A stretch of DNA of 64,000 nucleotides from Arion vulgaris (GCA_020796225.1 CM036756.1:67701152-67765151); one strand, 5' to 3'. Shown: positions 9,991 through 20,699, numbered from the stretch's first letter. Numbers and translations: made by a program. The notes: a model not told the origin generated them from the letters alone.

Positions 9991-10825
9991 CACAAGGTTC
10001 GCCTTAGATTGAATTCGGTTTAAAGAGATTGTAATCTCCTACATAACAAACACATAATAGCACATTGGTATGCAAATGGATTTTTTTTTACTTGAGAAAA
10101 AAAAACCCACTGTAGGAGAGTGCTTAAAAATAGATCTGAAATGAAAATTGAGAATCCAGTACAAACACAAGTACGGTAGATTTATGAGTTGCGGGCGCTC
10201 AGTTCTGCGGGGAGAGAAAGAAAGAGAGAGAGAGAGAGAGGGGGTAGTCCATGAATACAAAAAAAAGTTAGTTAATGCAGACATAGCAGTGAGGTGATCG
10301 TGCATCGCAGGCAAGTAATGAATGCTGGCCTGGTCGTCGCTTGATAGTAATAACAACTCAGGTGCAGCTTAGGGCTGGTAGTATACACACACACTTGATC
10401 CCATCCCACGATTGCTGTCCGCGATTGCTAGATTAATATAGACGGTACGTCACTGACAATCCCCGTTTTACATGTTTTCCTGTCATAGTGCAGAGTAGTT
10501 TCCGCACAGGTCTCATACCGCGCGCCTCTGATCTATTCTCACGTGTCACTCAAGCTTCCCTATCAGTGTCGAGCAGCCACGTTTGATGGCTCTATGACCA
10601 AAGTAAATACAACTATTTTTTTTTTCACTCTCCATTTTATGTGAGAGGTTACCAGTTTTGGTTTGCACTTGTTCTAGCTCGCTCGTTGGAAGAAAACCAC
10701 CAGCTTGATTATTGGTGTCGATCGATGTCTGTTTCCGTTGATGTGTCAGACGACTATGTAGAACTATCGCCATATTGTTTGCTCATCATTCAACAATCGA
10801 TTTTCTACGAGTGTACGATGATGCG
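9991..10825. other. Sequence upstream of the gene, little recognised
   Basis: No repeat family is recognised apart from a short (GA)n near 10206-10242 and a CACACACA tract near 10385. The stretch 10500-10800 is relatively rich in CpG and may hold promoter or 5' untranslated sequence of the gene that starts at 10894. ORFs here show no family features. Confidence 0.4.
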
Positions 10826-10893
10826 TATAAAGGTGAAATGATTATAATTCATTCTCGCTCTATATTATCGCCATTCCTCGTGCACGTGCCGCC
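10826..10893 (+). promoter_or_regulatory. Candidate core promoter and 5' UTR
   Basis: TATAAA at 10826-10831 lies 25 bases before TCATTCT, which fits an initiator consensus (A at 10851). An E-box CACGTG is at 10883-10888. The ATG at 10894 sits in GCCGCCATGAG, a strong Kozak context. The TATA spacing is a little short, and an upstream spliced 5' exon remains possible. Confidence 0.3.
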
Positions 10894-11055
10894 ATGAGCG
10901 TGTTGACGCTAACAGACGATGAGCTGAAGGCAGCGTTGTTTCTTTTCTCTCCAGTTGTGGATTCCATTCTAAACGGAGTTGATGTCGGAGTCGCTCAGCG
11001 CAGAAGACCTCGAAGTACTGTCACCAAACATACAGCCAGTAAGGATTCAGCATCG
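10894..11055 (+). CDS. Exon 1 of an unrecognised nuclear-type protein
   Basis: Residues 1-54, beginning MSVLTLTDDELKAALFLF. The ATG is in an excellent Kozak context, and the exon ends TCG before donor GTAAGT, phase 0. The N-terminus has an acidic-hydrophobic helix-like stretch (residues 6-28), then a basic patch RRRPR (36-40) that could act in nuclear import. It joins in frame to 32892 across a 21.8-kb intron. No known domain was recognised. The start is inferred from the Kozak context and phase agreement with three later exons. Confidence 0.65.
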
Positions 11056-11589
11056 GTAAGTGAAGCACACAATCTTAAGCTATCTCTCTCTATCTCTCTC
11101 TCACGCTTCAAGTTAACATATGTTCATGTAATCTCTTGTTTTGTTTATGTCTTTCGTCGGCTTTATTGTGTTACCATTTTGTAAATATAGACTTACTAAC
11201 TGAAGGTATACTATTACAATTATGTAGACTGTCATCTTTGGCAACAGTTTCTATACATAGATCAGTACACTGTTATGTTATTTATATTTATTCTATGCTG
11301 GGATAAACATGCGTCTATATGTTGTAGTACCATATTCTATGCTTGACATAAATAGCTCTATATGATAGTATCATATTCTATGCTAGGATATAAGTACGCC
11401 TATATAATACTACCAAACAGGAGTGTTGGACGTTTGATTATTGATTGCTATCAAATGTATAATAGCACATTCAACTTGTTGTGTGAATAGCTGACATGAC
11501 TAACCGTACTAGTTCAGTATACAGACTATTTATCACATGACCTATTTGAACTATCGAACATGTATCGATGTTTGTGACTTGAGTTCTGT

Positions 11590-11815
11590 GAGAATCAATC
11601 AAGTGCCATGCCTGCCGGCGTAGGCGATCATGTCTCTCCACAACTCTCTTTGCTTGGTGCATGTAATCAGTTCTGACGTCGATATTTTGTCGAACCATGA
11701 TGTCAGGCCATCCAACATCTTCTCCCTCTGTCTTCCACGATCTCTCCTTCCTGAATTTTACCTGTAGTCACCAAATGTTCTAAACCTTCTCTTCGCATTA
11801 TATGCCCGAAGAACC
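11590..11815 (-). mobile_element. LINE fragment: ORF2 C-terminus
   Basis: With one or two frameshifts the minus strand reads FFGHIMRREGLEHLVTTGKI, then a basic block, then MLDGL and RDMIA-like residues, the usual C-terminus of an RTE/CR1-type reverse-transcriptase ORF. This is a different subfamily from the neighbouring fragments. Confidence 0.75.
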
Positions 11816-12039
11816 TTGATACATATGATACATATCTGTGAGAATACATATTCTTATTATGTGTGTTTCCAATTGCTATATTTATCTTTAGCAGTCTACT
11901 ATTTGTTAGTTAGTCATTAATCAACGGTATCTGATATCTGAAGTAATCTTTAGATTTGTATCTTATCGTCCTTCAAGATATCTTCTTCTTCCTTGTTATC
12001 GGGTTCATATTCTCAGTCTAAACTATGAGATTCTTTTTT

Positions 12040-12345
12040 TTCACATTTTAACTCCCAACGGAGCACAGGTCTTCAACAAACTTATTCCAGCTATTCCTCT
12101 CTTCTGCCATCTCTTCCAATTCTGTCCATGTTTTCCCTATCCTTTTAATATCAGCCTCCAGCTCTTTTCACCAGGTATGTCTAGGCCTTCCCCTACTTCT
12201 CTTTCCCTGCGGATTTCAAAACAGTGCCTGTCTAGCAATGCTTTCGGCCGGTCTTCTCAATGTGTGTCCTATCCATCGCCAACGTCTCTTCCTTAGCTCT
12301 TTCTCCACTGGTATCTGCTTAGTTCTTTCTCTGAAACTATGAGAT
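12040..12345 (-). mobile_element. LINE fragment: ORF2 C-terminus
   Basis: The minus-strand translation, broken by frameshifts, contains [33 protein letters not shown] and NSWNKFVEDLCSV-like blocks. Same superfamily as the 22870-23235 fragment, with some homology at 31065-31150. Confidence 0.75.
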
Positions 12346-12442
12346 TGGTTGCCTCTATTTAGCTAGCTACATGTCAGTTGTAGTTCCTTGTGGATTCCTC
12401 ATATCTTGCTTTGTGCTTCGTGTTCCAAGAGATATATGTATA

Positions 12443-12707
12443 TCTTCTTCTTCTTTGCGTTGTTCTTTACAACCAATTTTAATCACTCTTTGTGATATGT
12501 TTGATCTTTGCCAAGAACGTGTAAACGTCGCACATTGGTTTGGTAGGCCCCTAAACGCATATACTTCTACACGTTTAGGACATATGCATCCGATTTCAGC
12601 TAAACCTCATGCATCCGATTTCAGCTAAACCTCCTTATTCGCCTGTTACGACATGCGTGGTAAGTAACAGTGGTTCTATTCTTTACACCCCAAATTTGAG
12701 CCCCGTT
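12443..12707 (-). mobile_element. SINE family B, copy 1
   Basis: Minus-strand copy. The tail reads as CTTCTTCTTCTTTGCGTTG, and the head ends in ACCCCAAATTTGAGCCCCG before a short AT tract, so the last CGCCCGAGTGG bases are lost. A ~24-base stretch (CATCCGATTTCAGCTAAACC) is tandemly duplicated inside this copy. Confidence 0.85.
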
Positions 12708-12764
12708 ATATATATATATGGAAGAAATTGAGCGAGTTGTCATTCACAGAGCAGTATGGAGAGA

Positions 12765-13135
12765 TTACTAGAAGGCCCTATGTAACATATAGTAATATGC
12801 AATTTCTCCATACTGCGCTGTCCTGTGCAACTCTCACTCAATCTATTTCATTGAATTGAGACAGATATGTCTTGCCTCTCTCAGCAAAGTTGGTTTCATG
12901 GTTTCACTAGGGCGTCCTGTCTTTATTGAATCCTGTGCCTCCTGCTTCAATTGCTGCTTTTGGTATTCTTTGATCATTTCTTCTCAATGTATAAGATATA
13001 CCCAACATGTGTCATCTTCTCTTTCTTATAACAGTTGTTACTAGTGGTTGACTATACATTTCTCTGATTTCATCACTTCTCCTAATCTGGTTTCATCTCG
13101 TCCCATTTTATGCTAATTATTTCCTCAAGAAATAA
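12765..13135 (-). mobile_element. LINE fragment: decayed ORF2 C-terminus
   Basis: Nucleotide-level relative of 15462-15850 (shared ACTCGCTCAATC-like, TCTTGCCTCTCTCAGCAAAG and CTCTGATTTCATCACTTCT strings) but with many substitutions and stops. On the minus strand it encodes the same end-of-ORF2 region. Confidence 0.75.
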
Positions 13136-13652
13136 CAAGTGTTGATTAGTAACATTAAAATTCGTGTTTTTTTCTTCACTTAACATACCACTATATAACA
13201 AGTGTTTATTTGTAACATTTACTGGTGCGTTTCATGTTACATTTATGTGTTACCTTTATGGTTTATTATTTACCTTTATGATGTACTTTAATCTTGTGAT
13301 AAAATGGCTGAGTGAGAGAAAGGTGTTAACCTACATTGTCCACTGATTTATCTCATGCCTGTGGGACGGATGGGACTACTACACTGAAGCCGACTCATCT
13401 CTCTACAAAGTTTGAGTTGTGATGTGTATACAATAGTAACTATTATTAGCCGTCGACGCTGGGAAGGAAAGATGGGGAGGGAGAATGCAAAGAGATACGA
13501 TCGATAATCTCCAGACTACTTCCAGAAATAGAAGTCAGCTCGTGAAAGTCTTATCATCGCTTAATAACATTCGTGGTGGTTGGAAATAAACATGCTTCAT
13601 ATATATAAAAAAAAAAAAAAAGATTTTTGATTAGCCATATTAGTGCTTGGGA

Positions 13653-13985
13653 GGGGACTGCCTAGAGTAGTTGATAGTAGCTCGGCCTGCTAGCTGTGAG
13701 ACGCCTCATAGCTCGGGTTCGAACCTACTGTCCGGCATTTGTTCGAGTCCCTGGTCTTACTCAGGACGATAACGTGAGTACCTCTGAAGTCGGAGAAAAT
13801 CTGCCTGTATGGCGAGGAATACTAATTACGAGTACATTGAGCACACGGCTGCCAGTGTAAAGTAATTTACAATGTGCACGCTGCTGCCATTGTAAGAAAT
13901 TGGAAAACGGATTTTCACGCAAAATTCAGTTTCAGAGATGAAACTTCGTCTGAGTTGAAAGCGGACGAAAGAAAAAAAAAAAAAA
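13653..13985 (+). mobile_element. SINE family D, copy 1, full length with 9-bp TSD
   Basis: A tRNA-like head GAGTAGTTGATAGTAGCTCG with box B GGGTTCGAACC, a body with CTGAAGTCGGAGAAAATCTG and GCGTGAAAATC-complement blocks, and a poly-A end. TGCTTGGGA occurs at 13644-13652 and 13986-13994. About 333 bp. Confidence 0.92.
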
Positions 13986-14239
13986 TGCTTGGGAACACAA
14001 CGAAATAGCAAGATAATGTTTGCAACTAAACTCAAATCTATCACATTCCTTGGAATTATCGATAGAAGTGAAGAAATTGTAAGCTGGAATGTCATTTCAG
14101 GGACAATACTAATATGTCAATTAGATGTTTAAGCAAGTGTGTATCATATGTTCTATGCGCTGTTCGAAATAGTATTTAAATTATTCATTGCTCAACGAGG
14201 ACATTGCCAGATTTTCATGACTTATGTGGTTTTAGCATA

Positions 14240-14390
14240 CTTTGGGGAGGGGGGATCTTTCGCCGCTATCGATTTGTTGTAGTCATTGCACCTATTACGA
14301 TGTCTCAGATTACTTATTTTTGCGTGAAGGTTTTCTTTCTTTATAACCCGTGTCCCTCGTCATTCAAATAAGCCTTACCCCGGCGTCAGA
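14240..14390 (-). mobile_element. Short SINE family E, copy 3, with 12-bp TSD
   Basis: A diverged copy (TTTTGCGTGAAGG and GGCGTCAGAGG blocks) bracketed by GGTTTTAGCATA at 14228-14239 and 14391-14402. The TSD again shows that E is mobilised without a tRNA-like head. Confidence 0.65.
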
Positions 14391-14578
14391 GGTTTTAGCA
14401 TAAGTGAAGAACTAAGTCGTTGCTTCCTCTATATTCTAAACTTATTAAACAAGTGCTAGATGCAGCAGGTACGACACTAAGATAAAGCTCGGAATAGACA
14501 AAACATGTGATAGGACAGCTCGCATCTATGGGTTTTAAACTTGGAGAGCGTAGAACAAAAATTATGTGTAGAGGATTC

Positions 14579-14827
14579 TTCTTCTTTGCGTTCGTTCTTT
14601 ACGACCAATTTTAATCACTCTTTGTGATATGTTTGATCTTTGCCAAGAACGTGTATACGTTGCACATTGGTTTGGTAGGCCCCTAAACGCATAGACTTCT
14701 ACACGTCTAGGACATGTGCATCCGATTTCAGCCAAACCTCCTTAGTCGCCTCTTACGACATGCGTGGTAGGTAACAGTGGTTCTATTCTTTACACCCCAA
14801 ATTTGGGCCCCGGTAACCACTCGGGCG
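14579..14827 (-). mobile_element. SINE family B, copy 2, full length with 15-bp TSD
   Basis: ATGTGTAGAGGATTC is present at 14564-14578 and 14828-14842, exact over 15 bases. This defines the family's true ends: sense 5' CGCCCGAGTGGTTACCG and 3' GAACGCAAAGAAGAA. Confidence 0.95.
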
Positions 14828-15104
14828 ATGTGTAGAGGATTCGAGGGAAGACTTCTTAGAAAAGTACTTGTTGTGTATACCTGGCAGGATAAGAATAGTA
14901 TTATCAGACTTCAAGAACTAACTAGTCTGGAAAACATCAATAAAGAGTTGCAAAGGAAGATGATGTCGATGGATTGGCATGTTCTTAGATTGAGAAAATA
15001 AAGGCGTCCAAGATATTCAATTTGGAGGATACCGTAGGGACAGCGGAAGGCATATGGGTATATTGAGGAAACTTTTAAGCCTAGCTCAAAGCCATGAATA
15101 GGAA

Positions 15105-15335
15105 TATGTTGAGGTAGACAGAATGTTGCGGGTTCTACCCAAGTGCTTGTCTAGTGACACTCGACTGTATCTTCCTTATGGTATGCCCGATCCATCGCCA
15201 TTTTCTCCTCTTGACCTGGGTCATCATGGGTTCTTATCTACAGGTATGTTTGTAACTCTATCATACCATCTCAGTCTCTCTCGCGTTCCCGATACCATCT
15301 CAGTCTCTCTCGCGTTCCCGATACCATCTCAGTCT
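15105..15335 (-). mobile_element. LINE fragment and short tandem repeat
   Basis: The minus strand of 15105-15260 reads with frameshifts as KRRKWRWIGHTIRKIQSSV, the end of an ORF2. Next to it, 15276-15335 holds about two units of a 29-bp repeat (ACCATCTCAGTCTCTCTCGC then GTTCCCGAT). Confidence 0.6.
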
Positions 15336-15461
15336 GAGAACCCGCCGAAGACAACCGTTGAGTTAATCTATCAGCGCATTACCCTGGCTTCTGACAGACC
15401 TAAGAACTGTTCTATATAAAAATATCCATCATGTCATAAATAATAATAATTCTCGTACCGT

Positions 15462-15850
15462 TTATACGTTACATAGAGACTGCAAGCAATTTCTCCATAC
15501 CGCTCTATCCTGGGCAACTCGCTCAATCTCCTCCATGGAACTGAGACCGATATTTCTTGCCTCTCTCAGCAAAGCTCGTTTCAGGGTCTCCCTAGGTCGT
15601 CCTCTCTTTCTTGAACTCTTTGCATCCCACTTTAATCCCTGCTTTGATATTAGTTGATCATTTATCCTCAAGATGTGTCCAACATATCTCCATCTTCTCT
15701 TTCCTATAATAGTTGCTACTAGTGGATGACCAGACATTTCTCTGATTTCATCACTTCTGAATTCGTTCCATTTTATATTCATTATTTTTCGCAATCTATT
15801 TTTAAATGCATTCGACTTGCTTTCTATATCTTTAGTCATTTTCCAGCTCT
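15462..15850 (-). mobile_element. LINE fragment: ORF2 C-terminus, open reading frame intact
   Basis: A 125-residue minus-strand frame is open from 15839 to 15462. Blocks: KRRWRYVGHILRINDQ, GLKWDAKSSRKRGRPRETLK, and a terminal RAVWRNCLQSLCNV. This is the C-terminal region after the RT domain of an RTE/CR1-like ORF2. It is 5'-truncated as usual for LINEs, and better preserved than its relative at 12765-13135. Confidence 0.85.
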
Positions 15851-16436
15851 CGCTCGCGTATGTTAGGATTGATACAACATATCATGGGCTTGTACTAATA
15901 GTACTTTCATTGTCTGTAAGAACTAACGTGCTATTATCATGACCAAACGCAGACAGCTATTTGTATACATATCATAGTGGGGTTTTGTTATAGCTGTATT
16001 GTATCGCTAGTTGTGTGGTGTGTTGGTATTCATTTGGATAATTATAATTCCTACTATCGACTTATTTTTCATTTGTTTGTTATCTTGAACCATGTTCACG
16101 TGCTATCTGTGTCCTGCTTATTTCGTAACACACTGTGCTAAGCTGTTACCAATGCCCCCCAACATAAGTGTTTTTCAGATAGTGTTTTAATGTCCTCTGT
16201 GAACTCAACGCCTTTCCTGTTCTTTGAGTTGTTTAACGGTTGGCGGACACGTGGACGTGTTAACTTAAGCGGATTAGAACACATGCCGAGGGCAAGAAGT
16301 GGAAAAGTCAATTTCTCTGGTAATAAAATAAACATTTCTACACCGGCTGGCTGCACTGAAACGTCCTAGGATGGGCTAGGGGGCTGGTTGTGTTATACAG
16401 GGCATGGCGATTGTATTGATTTCACGGCTAAAAAGA
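15851..16436. other. Intron 1 sequence, nothing recognised
   Basis: About 585 bases without a recognised repeat family, gene or regulatory signal. The minus-strand open frame at 16138-16356 has no family-like features. Confidence 0.5.
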
Positions 16437-16665
16437 GTCTAATGCCGGAGGATTGACTTCATTGCACCGGGTTTTACCCCATATGGCTAGACCCCTCTCC
16501 GCAGAAATGGACGCCACCTGCCGAGAGTATTGCATAAAACACGAACTCCGTAGCTCCGGCAAACAATACTAGATATTTCTGAGAAAAAATGCACTCGTGA
16601 ACGAACAGAACGAACTTCGGAATGCAAATTAAAGTCTTAACTACTTAGCCACAGAGACCTCCCAA
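16437..16665 (-). mobile_element. SINE family F, copy 3
   Basis: Minus-strand copy with CCGGGTTTTACCCCATATGG and CTGCCGAGAGTATTGC, extending into the sequence before the body (GTGAACGAACAGAACG) and a remnant of the tRNA-like head near ACTACTTAGCCACAGAGACC. Confidence 0.8.
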
Positions 16666-16704
16666 CACGGCTATTGTGGCGGCAATGTGAACTTTGACTC
16701 GATA

Positions 16705-16850
16705 TTTTAGGCTGTCATTTTAGACGACTGTCATTTTAGACGACTGTCATTTTAGTCTGTCATTTTAGACGACTGTCTTTTAGTCTGTCATTTTAGACGA
16801 CTGTCATTTTAGACGACTGTCTTTTTAGACGACTGTCATTTTAGACGTTA
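16705..16850. repeat. Minisatellite of about 15-17-bp units
   Basis: Irregular repeats of GACGACTGTCATTTTA alternating with GTCTGTCATTTTA variants. It ends directly at the head of SINE A copy 4. Confidence 0.9.
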
Positions 16851-16853
16851 AGT

Positions 16854-17099
16854 CGCCCGTGTGATGCCCGGGCCAGCTAGGGACACAATGAATAGTACCA
16901 CTGCGACACACAAGAGATGTAAGAGGCGACTGAGGTAGGGACATAGGGAAGCTACCCTAGTAAATAAAAAGCAGCGCAGAAATCGGATGTGCTGGCCTAC
17001 TTGTAGGCGCATAACTGACACAGCGTACAATCGCTTTTAGACTCAGATCACATACAAATCACAGTGAGTGCTTAACAAATAATAACAATAATAAGAAGA
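16854..17099 (+). mobile_element. SINE family A, copy 4
   Basis: Plus-strand copy with head CGCCCGTGTGATGCCCGGGC, the ATGTAAGAGGCGACTGAGG block, a GAAATCGGATGTGCTGGCC block, and an AATAAGAAGAGG tail. Confidence 0.88.
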
Positions 17100-17211
17100 G
17101 GTGCTGTGTTTAGAACTGCTTGTTAAACAAACCCACAACAATGCATCTCCCAGCGGTGGCAGCAATCTGCGTAGTATATACCATCATCATCACCTTCATA
17201 TTTTGTTTGCT

Positions 17212-17466
17212 CCCGAGTGGTTACCGGGCCCAAATTTGGGGTGTAAAGAATAGAACCACTGTTACCTGCCACGCATGTTGTAAGAGGCGTCTAAGGAGGT
17301 TTGGATGAAATCGGATTCATGTGTTCTAAACGTGTAGAAGTCTTATGCGTTTAGGGGCCTACCAAACCAATGTGCAACGTAATACAAGTTCTTGGCAAAG
17401 ATCAAACATATCACAAAGAGTGATAAAAATTGGTCGTAAAGAACGAACGCGAAGAAGAAGAAGGAT
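17212..17466 (+). mobile_element. SINE family B, copy 3, with 14-bp TSD
   Basis: Plus-strand copy from CCCGAGTGGTTACCGGGCCC to GAACGCGAAGAAGAAGAAG. ATATTTTGTTTGCT is present at 17198-17211 and 17467-17480. Confidence 0.93.
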
Positions 17467-17619
17467 ATATTTTGTTTGCTTCACGACCTGGTTACATTAG
17501 TTCCTTGTGGGTGTTGATTACTTATATACAACGTTATATCAGTTCCGCATGTCTCCAGGTTGTCCGGGATTGTTGTTTTCTATGTATTTTTTAAAAACGG
17601 TCCACTCTCACAGGGCGCG

Positions 17620-17885
17620 ACTATAATTAACAATGAGTTATTACGTATATTTTGCCTACGTTACCGGACACGGATATTTCAAACTTAACAGACAGTTACA
17701 TAGACTAGGAATAAATAGGTCAACTCTCTGCCTGTGTCAACAGGCGAAACAGACACAGGAACATGTTCTGCAAGAATGGCAACACCCAGTAGATCTAAAA
17801 AAAAATGCTTTGGGAAAACCGGACAGACCTTAAGCTGACTGCCCAATTTGTGGCCTACACGCGTGACCAGAGATCACCGACAAAG
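17620..17885 (+). mobile_element. LINE fragment: RNase H-like C-terminal region
   Basis: The translation reads TGHGYFKLNRQLHRLGINRS, LCLCQQAKQTQEHVLQEWQ, then KALGKPDRP. It matches the FRLRTGH..LN.HLHR.G....C.CG...QT.EH.L..C pattern that ends jockey/BS-like LINE ORFs with an RNase H domain. Cys residues of the pattern are partly lost, and stops follow. Confidence 0.7.
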
Positions 17886-18029
17886 AAGAATATTCAAACA
17901 CAGTTCCTTGTTATTTTTTGCCTTAGAGTTGTTGCAATCTGTTATATCCGTTTTCTGTGAAAAATTTATTTATTTATTGGGGGTGTGTTGAGATAGTTTG
18001 TTCGTTCGTCACACGCTCCAAAAGTACTC

Positions 18030-18330
18030 GGTTCGCTTCCTATGTGAAACGGTCGGGCTATTTTCCAGTGATTTCCAATTTTAGAAAAATTGAGTGCCTA
18101 GCCCTGTTGGATATGGACATTAGAACGTAGGTCCCATGGTAAAGCTTTTGGAAATTGAAAAGAGCGTGCTGTAAAGCTGTTGCTTGGTTAACAACTAAAG
18201 ATATCTCTTCTTCTTTGCGCTCGTTATTATCAACCAAGTGAATCACTCTGTGTGTGTGTGTTCTGTGTGGTTTGCGTCGAGTATGTGATTACACTGCGCT
18301 TCGGTTTTTAGACACTTATGGGTCGCATGT
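18030..18330 (+). mobile_element. SINE family H fragment and family B tail fragment
   Basis: 18030-18190 shares ACATTAGAACGTAGGTCCCA-like and AAATTGAAAAGAGC strings with family H (61895-62170). 18207-18260 then reads as an inverted B-type tail (TCTTCTTCTTTGCGCTCGTT and TGAATCACTCTGTG) before running into SINE A copy 5. Confidence 0.45.
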
Positions 18331-18577
18331 GTGTTGCCAGGACTCTCAAGGGAAGAAAAGAATATTAACACTGCGACCTGTAAGGCATTTAGTAAGAGGC
18401 GGCAAAGGTAGGGGCCTAGGGAAGCTACCCTAGTAAATAAAAGCGTCGCAGAAATCGGATGTGCTGGCTTACTTGTAGGTGCGTTACTGGCATAATGTAC
18501 AATCGCTCTTAGGCTCAGATCATATACAGCTCACAAAGAGTGGTTTAACAGGTGGTCGTTATGGAGCGTTCGAAGAG
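18322..18577 (+). mobile_element. SINE family A, copy 5
   Basis: Plus-strand copy. It has a diverged head GTCGCATGTGTGTTGCCAGG, the typical body GGGAAGCTACCCTAGTAAAT and GAAATCGGATGTGCTGGC, and a GAGCGTTCGAAGAG tail. Confidence 0.85.
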
Positions 18578-18754
18578 CAAAACACTTATGGCACGTAGGA
18601 CATCTGAATTTCTGACTCAATATTTGAGAAATGAAAAGTTAAATTTTAGTCCTGCTAAATCTATCATCCTTAGATTGTTTAAATCCTTACATTGTTTATC
18701 ATCCTTACATCCTTAAATTTAACAACTTGGAGAACGAACCCAAACAAAGAAACG

Positions 18755-18897
18755 CATGACGAAATCGGATGTGCTGGATAGATAGACGCATATTTGCTGT
18801 AAACAAAGCACACGCCATACCTACTATCACATCACACAATACATAACAAAGAGGGGTTTATAAAACGGGTTATAAGTGAACAGACGAAGAAAAAAAT
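18755..18897 (+). mobile_element. SINE family A variant, 3' half
   Basis: It shares GAAATCGGATGTGCTGG and the AACAAAGAGGGGTTTATAA-like tail region with family A but differs between them. It ends CAGACGAAGAAAAAAA. Possibly an old subfamily. Confidence 0.5.
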
Positions 18898-19492
18898 TCA
18901 GTGAGGTTCTTCAGTCTTGAGTTGTTTTTTCTCCCTGTCTATGTGAGCAAAGTTTCTAGAACATTTTCTGCCTCTGTTGAATCCACCTTGAGAAGTTTGT
19001 TGATCTTTGTTACTTGCTGGCTTGTTGTTCATCAACGTGTTAATTTAGTGTTGTTATATAGTCAGAATATTATACATTCTCAATCTTAAGACAATAAAAC
19101 GTAACACCTGTTATTTCTACCTCAGATAACGTGTATGTGTGTGTGACCTTACTTGAAGAGTTGTCTATAGCCAACTTTATGACCGTGCAGTGCCCTATGC
19201 AAATGAGACTCTATTTATCTTCTTCCTTCTGTCCCTGTCAAACATGCCCTATGGACCGCATATAAGTGACAAAAATAGCATGAAGGAGATCTGGGGCCCA
19301 CTAGGTTTATCTAATTTGTGTGCGTGCGTGTGTGTGTGTCGTCCCCCAAACACATTGAAAGCGTTCCCACGTCCCATGAGGAAAAAAAAAGTATAGTCAA
19401 TGTGTTATAGCATATAGTCCTTAATTAAATATGTGCCTTTTTATATTGACTCATCATATAAACAAATAAAATGTCCTTCTTCTTCTCTTATT

Positions 19493-19754
19493 TTCTTCTT
19501 CTTCGAACGCTCCATATCGTTCACTTGTTAAACCACTCTTTCTGATTTGTATGAGATCTGAGCCTAAGGGCGATTTTACGTAGTGCCAGTTATGCGCTTA
19601 CAAGTAGGCCAGTACATCCGATTTCCGCGATGCTTTTTATTTACTACGGTACCTTCCATAGGCCCCTACCGTAGTCGTACTTCTTACGACATGCCTTGAT
19701 AGTCGCAGTGGTACTATTCTTTGCTCCGCTTGCGAGCTCGGGCAACACACGGAC
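19493..19754 (-). mobile_element. SINE family A, copy 7, between 50-bp direct repeats
   Basis: Minus-strand copy from CTTCTTCTTCGAACGCTCC to a head near GGGCAACACACGG. It is bracketed by imperfect ~52-base direct repeats (about 19428-19480 and 19767-19820, both with TTTTTATAT.GACTCA...ATAAACAAA), much longer than a normal TSD. Confidence 0.88.
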
Positions 19755-19829
19755 AAGACTTGAATGAAATATGTACATTTTTATATCGACTCACATAAAC
19801 AAACAAAAATGTCTCCTAGTCTTTTCAAA

Positions 19830-19985
19830 CTTTAAGGTATATAGTAAGTGCCTGTCACTTCCTATTTATAGAGCCTAGTGTACAGGAGATAGGAGGGCCA
19901 ATTACTTTCGTCACACGCTGAACGTCCAGTGTAGGATTGAACCCACAACTTACTTGTGTCCAAGTAGGGCGAACGGAATAAAAAA
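19830..19985 (-). mobile_element. SINE family G, copy 2
   Basis: Inverted relative of 668-845, with AGTAAGTGCCTGTCACTTCC, AGGAGATAGGAGGGCCAATT and GGATTGAACCCACAA (box B complement). The tRNA-like end lies at the right. Confidence 0.6.
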
Positions 19986-20176
19986 AAAATCCTCGCTGAT
20001 TCATCTATTGATGTGATGTCTTCTCTTCTAGCAAGCGATCGTTTATTGAATTCAGTATGTATCAACTGTTATGCACAATACTCCCTTCACAGGTTTCACC
20101 CTCGATGCTAGCTAGCACACCAGTTCACGCATTACTACGGACCAAAACTTGGGCATCCATACAAGTACTGAGATTA

Positions 20177-20375
20177 CCCGCCTGCCTAGCGTGTTCGTAG
20201 CGCGTTGGACGACGGGCGATAAGCCCTCTGTGAGTGCGGATTCAATTCCGCGGGCTGGCAGAAAATCCACAGGTTCTCCAGATTTACGGTGTTCGTGGCA
20301 CCGAACCGAAGGGTTACGATGTCCATGGTACCGAGCCGAAGAGCTGAAACCTCAAGTGCTTCTGGATCGGAAAAA
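20177..20375 (+). mobile_element. SINE family C, copy 4, with 13-bp TSD
   Basis: Plus-strand full-length copy: head CCCGCCTGCCTAGCGTGTTC, box B-like GGATTCAATTCCG, tail CTCAAGTGCTTCTGGATCGG plus A6. AGTACTGAGATTA occurs at 20164-20176 and 20376-20388. Confidence 0.93.
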
Positions 20376-20699
20376 AGTACTGAGATTATGTATGTCCTCC
20401 ACTGTATACCGCAGACATATGTTGCCTGCCCAGGTTATTCCTAAATATTGACTGAAGGATCTGAACCGCCCTGATTAATGAGACGTGTTGAATGTGTAGG
20501 TGTTAAATTTAGTCACACAAGCTAGGTGTGTTTCAAATCATATTTGTTCGAACAGGTAGAATTGGGATTTCAAGAACACGTACCTGTAGCCAAGGGATGT
20601 GGAAATTTAACAACGTTTGTTCAGCAAAAAAAAAAAAAGGAAGCAACCAGAATTATTTATGAAGTGAATTTTGCAGTCTCTGTTTACCCATACATTCTT

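Noticed and set aside
10641..10841. 66-codon ORF just upstream of exon 1
   Set aside because: It starts at a non-ATG codon, shows no family similarity, and overlaps the probable promoter and 5' UTR.
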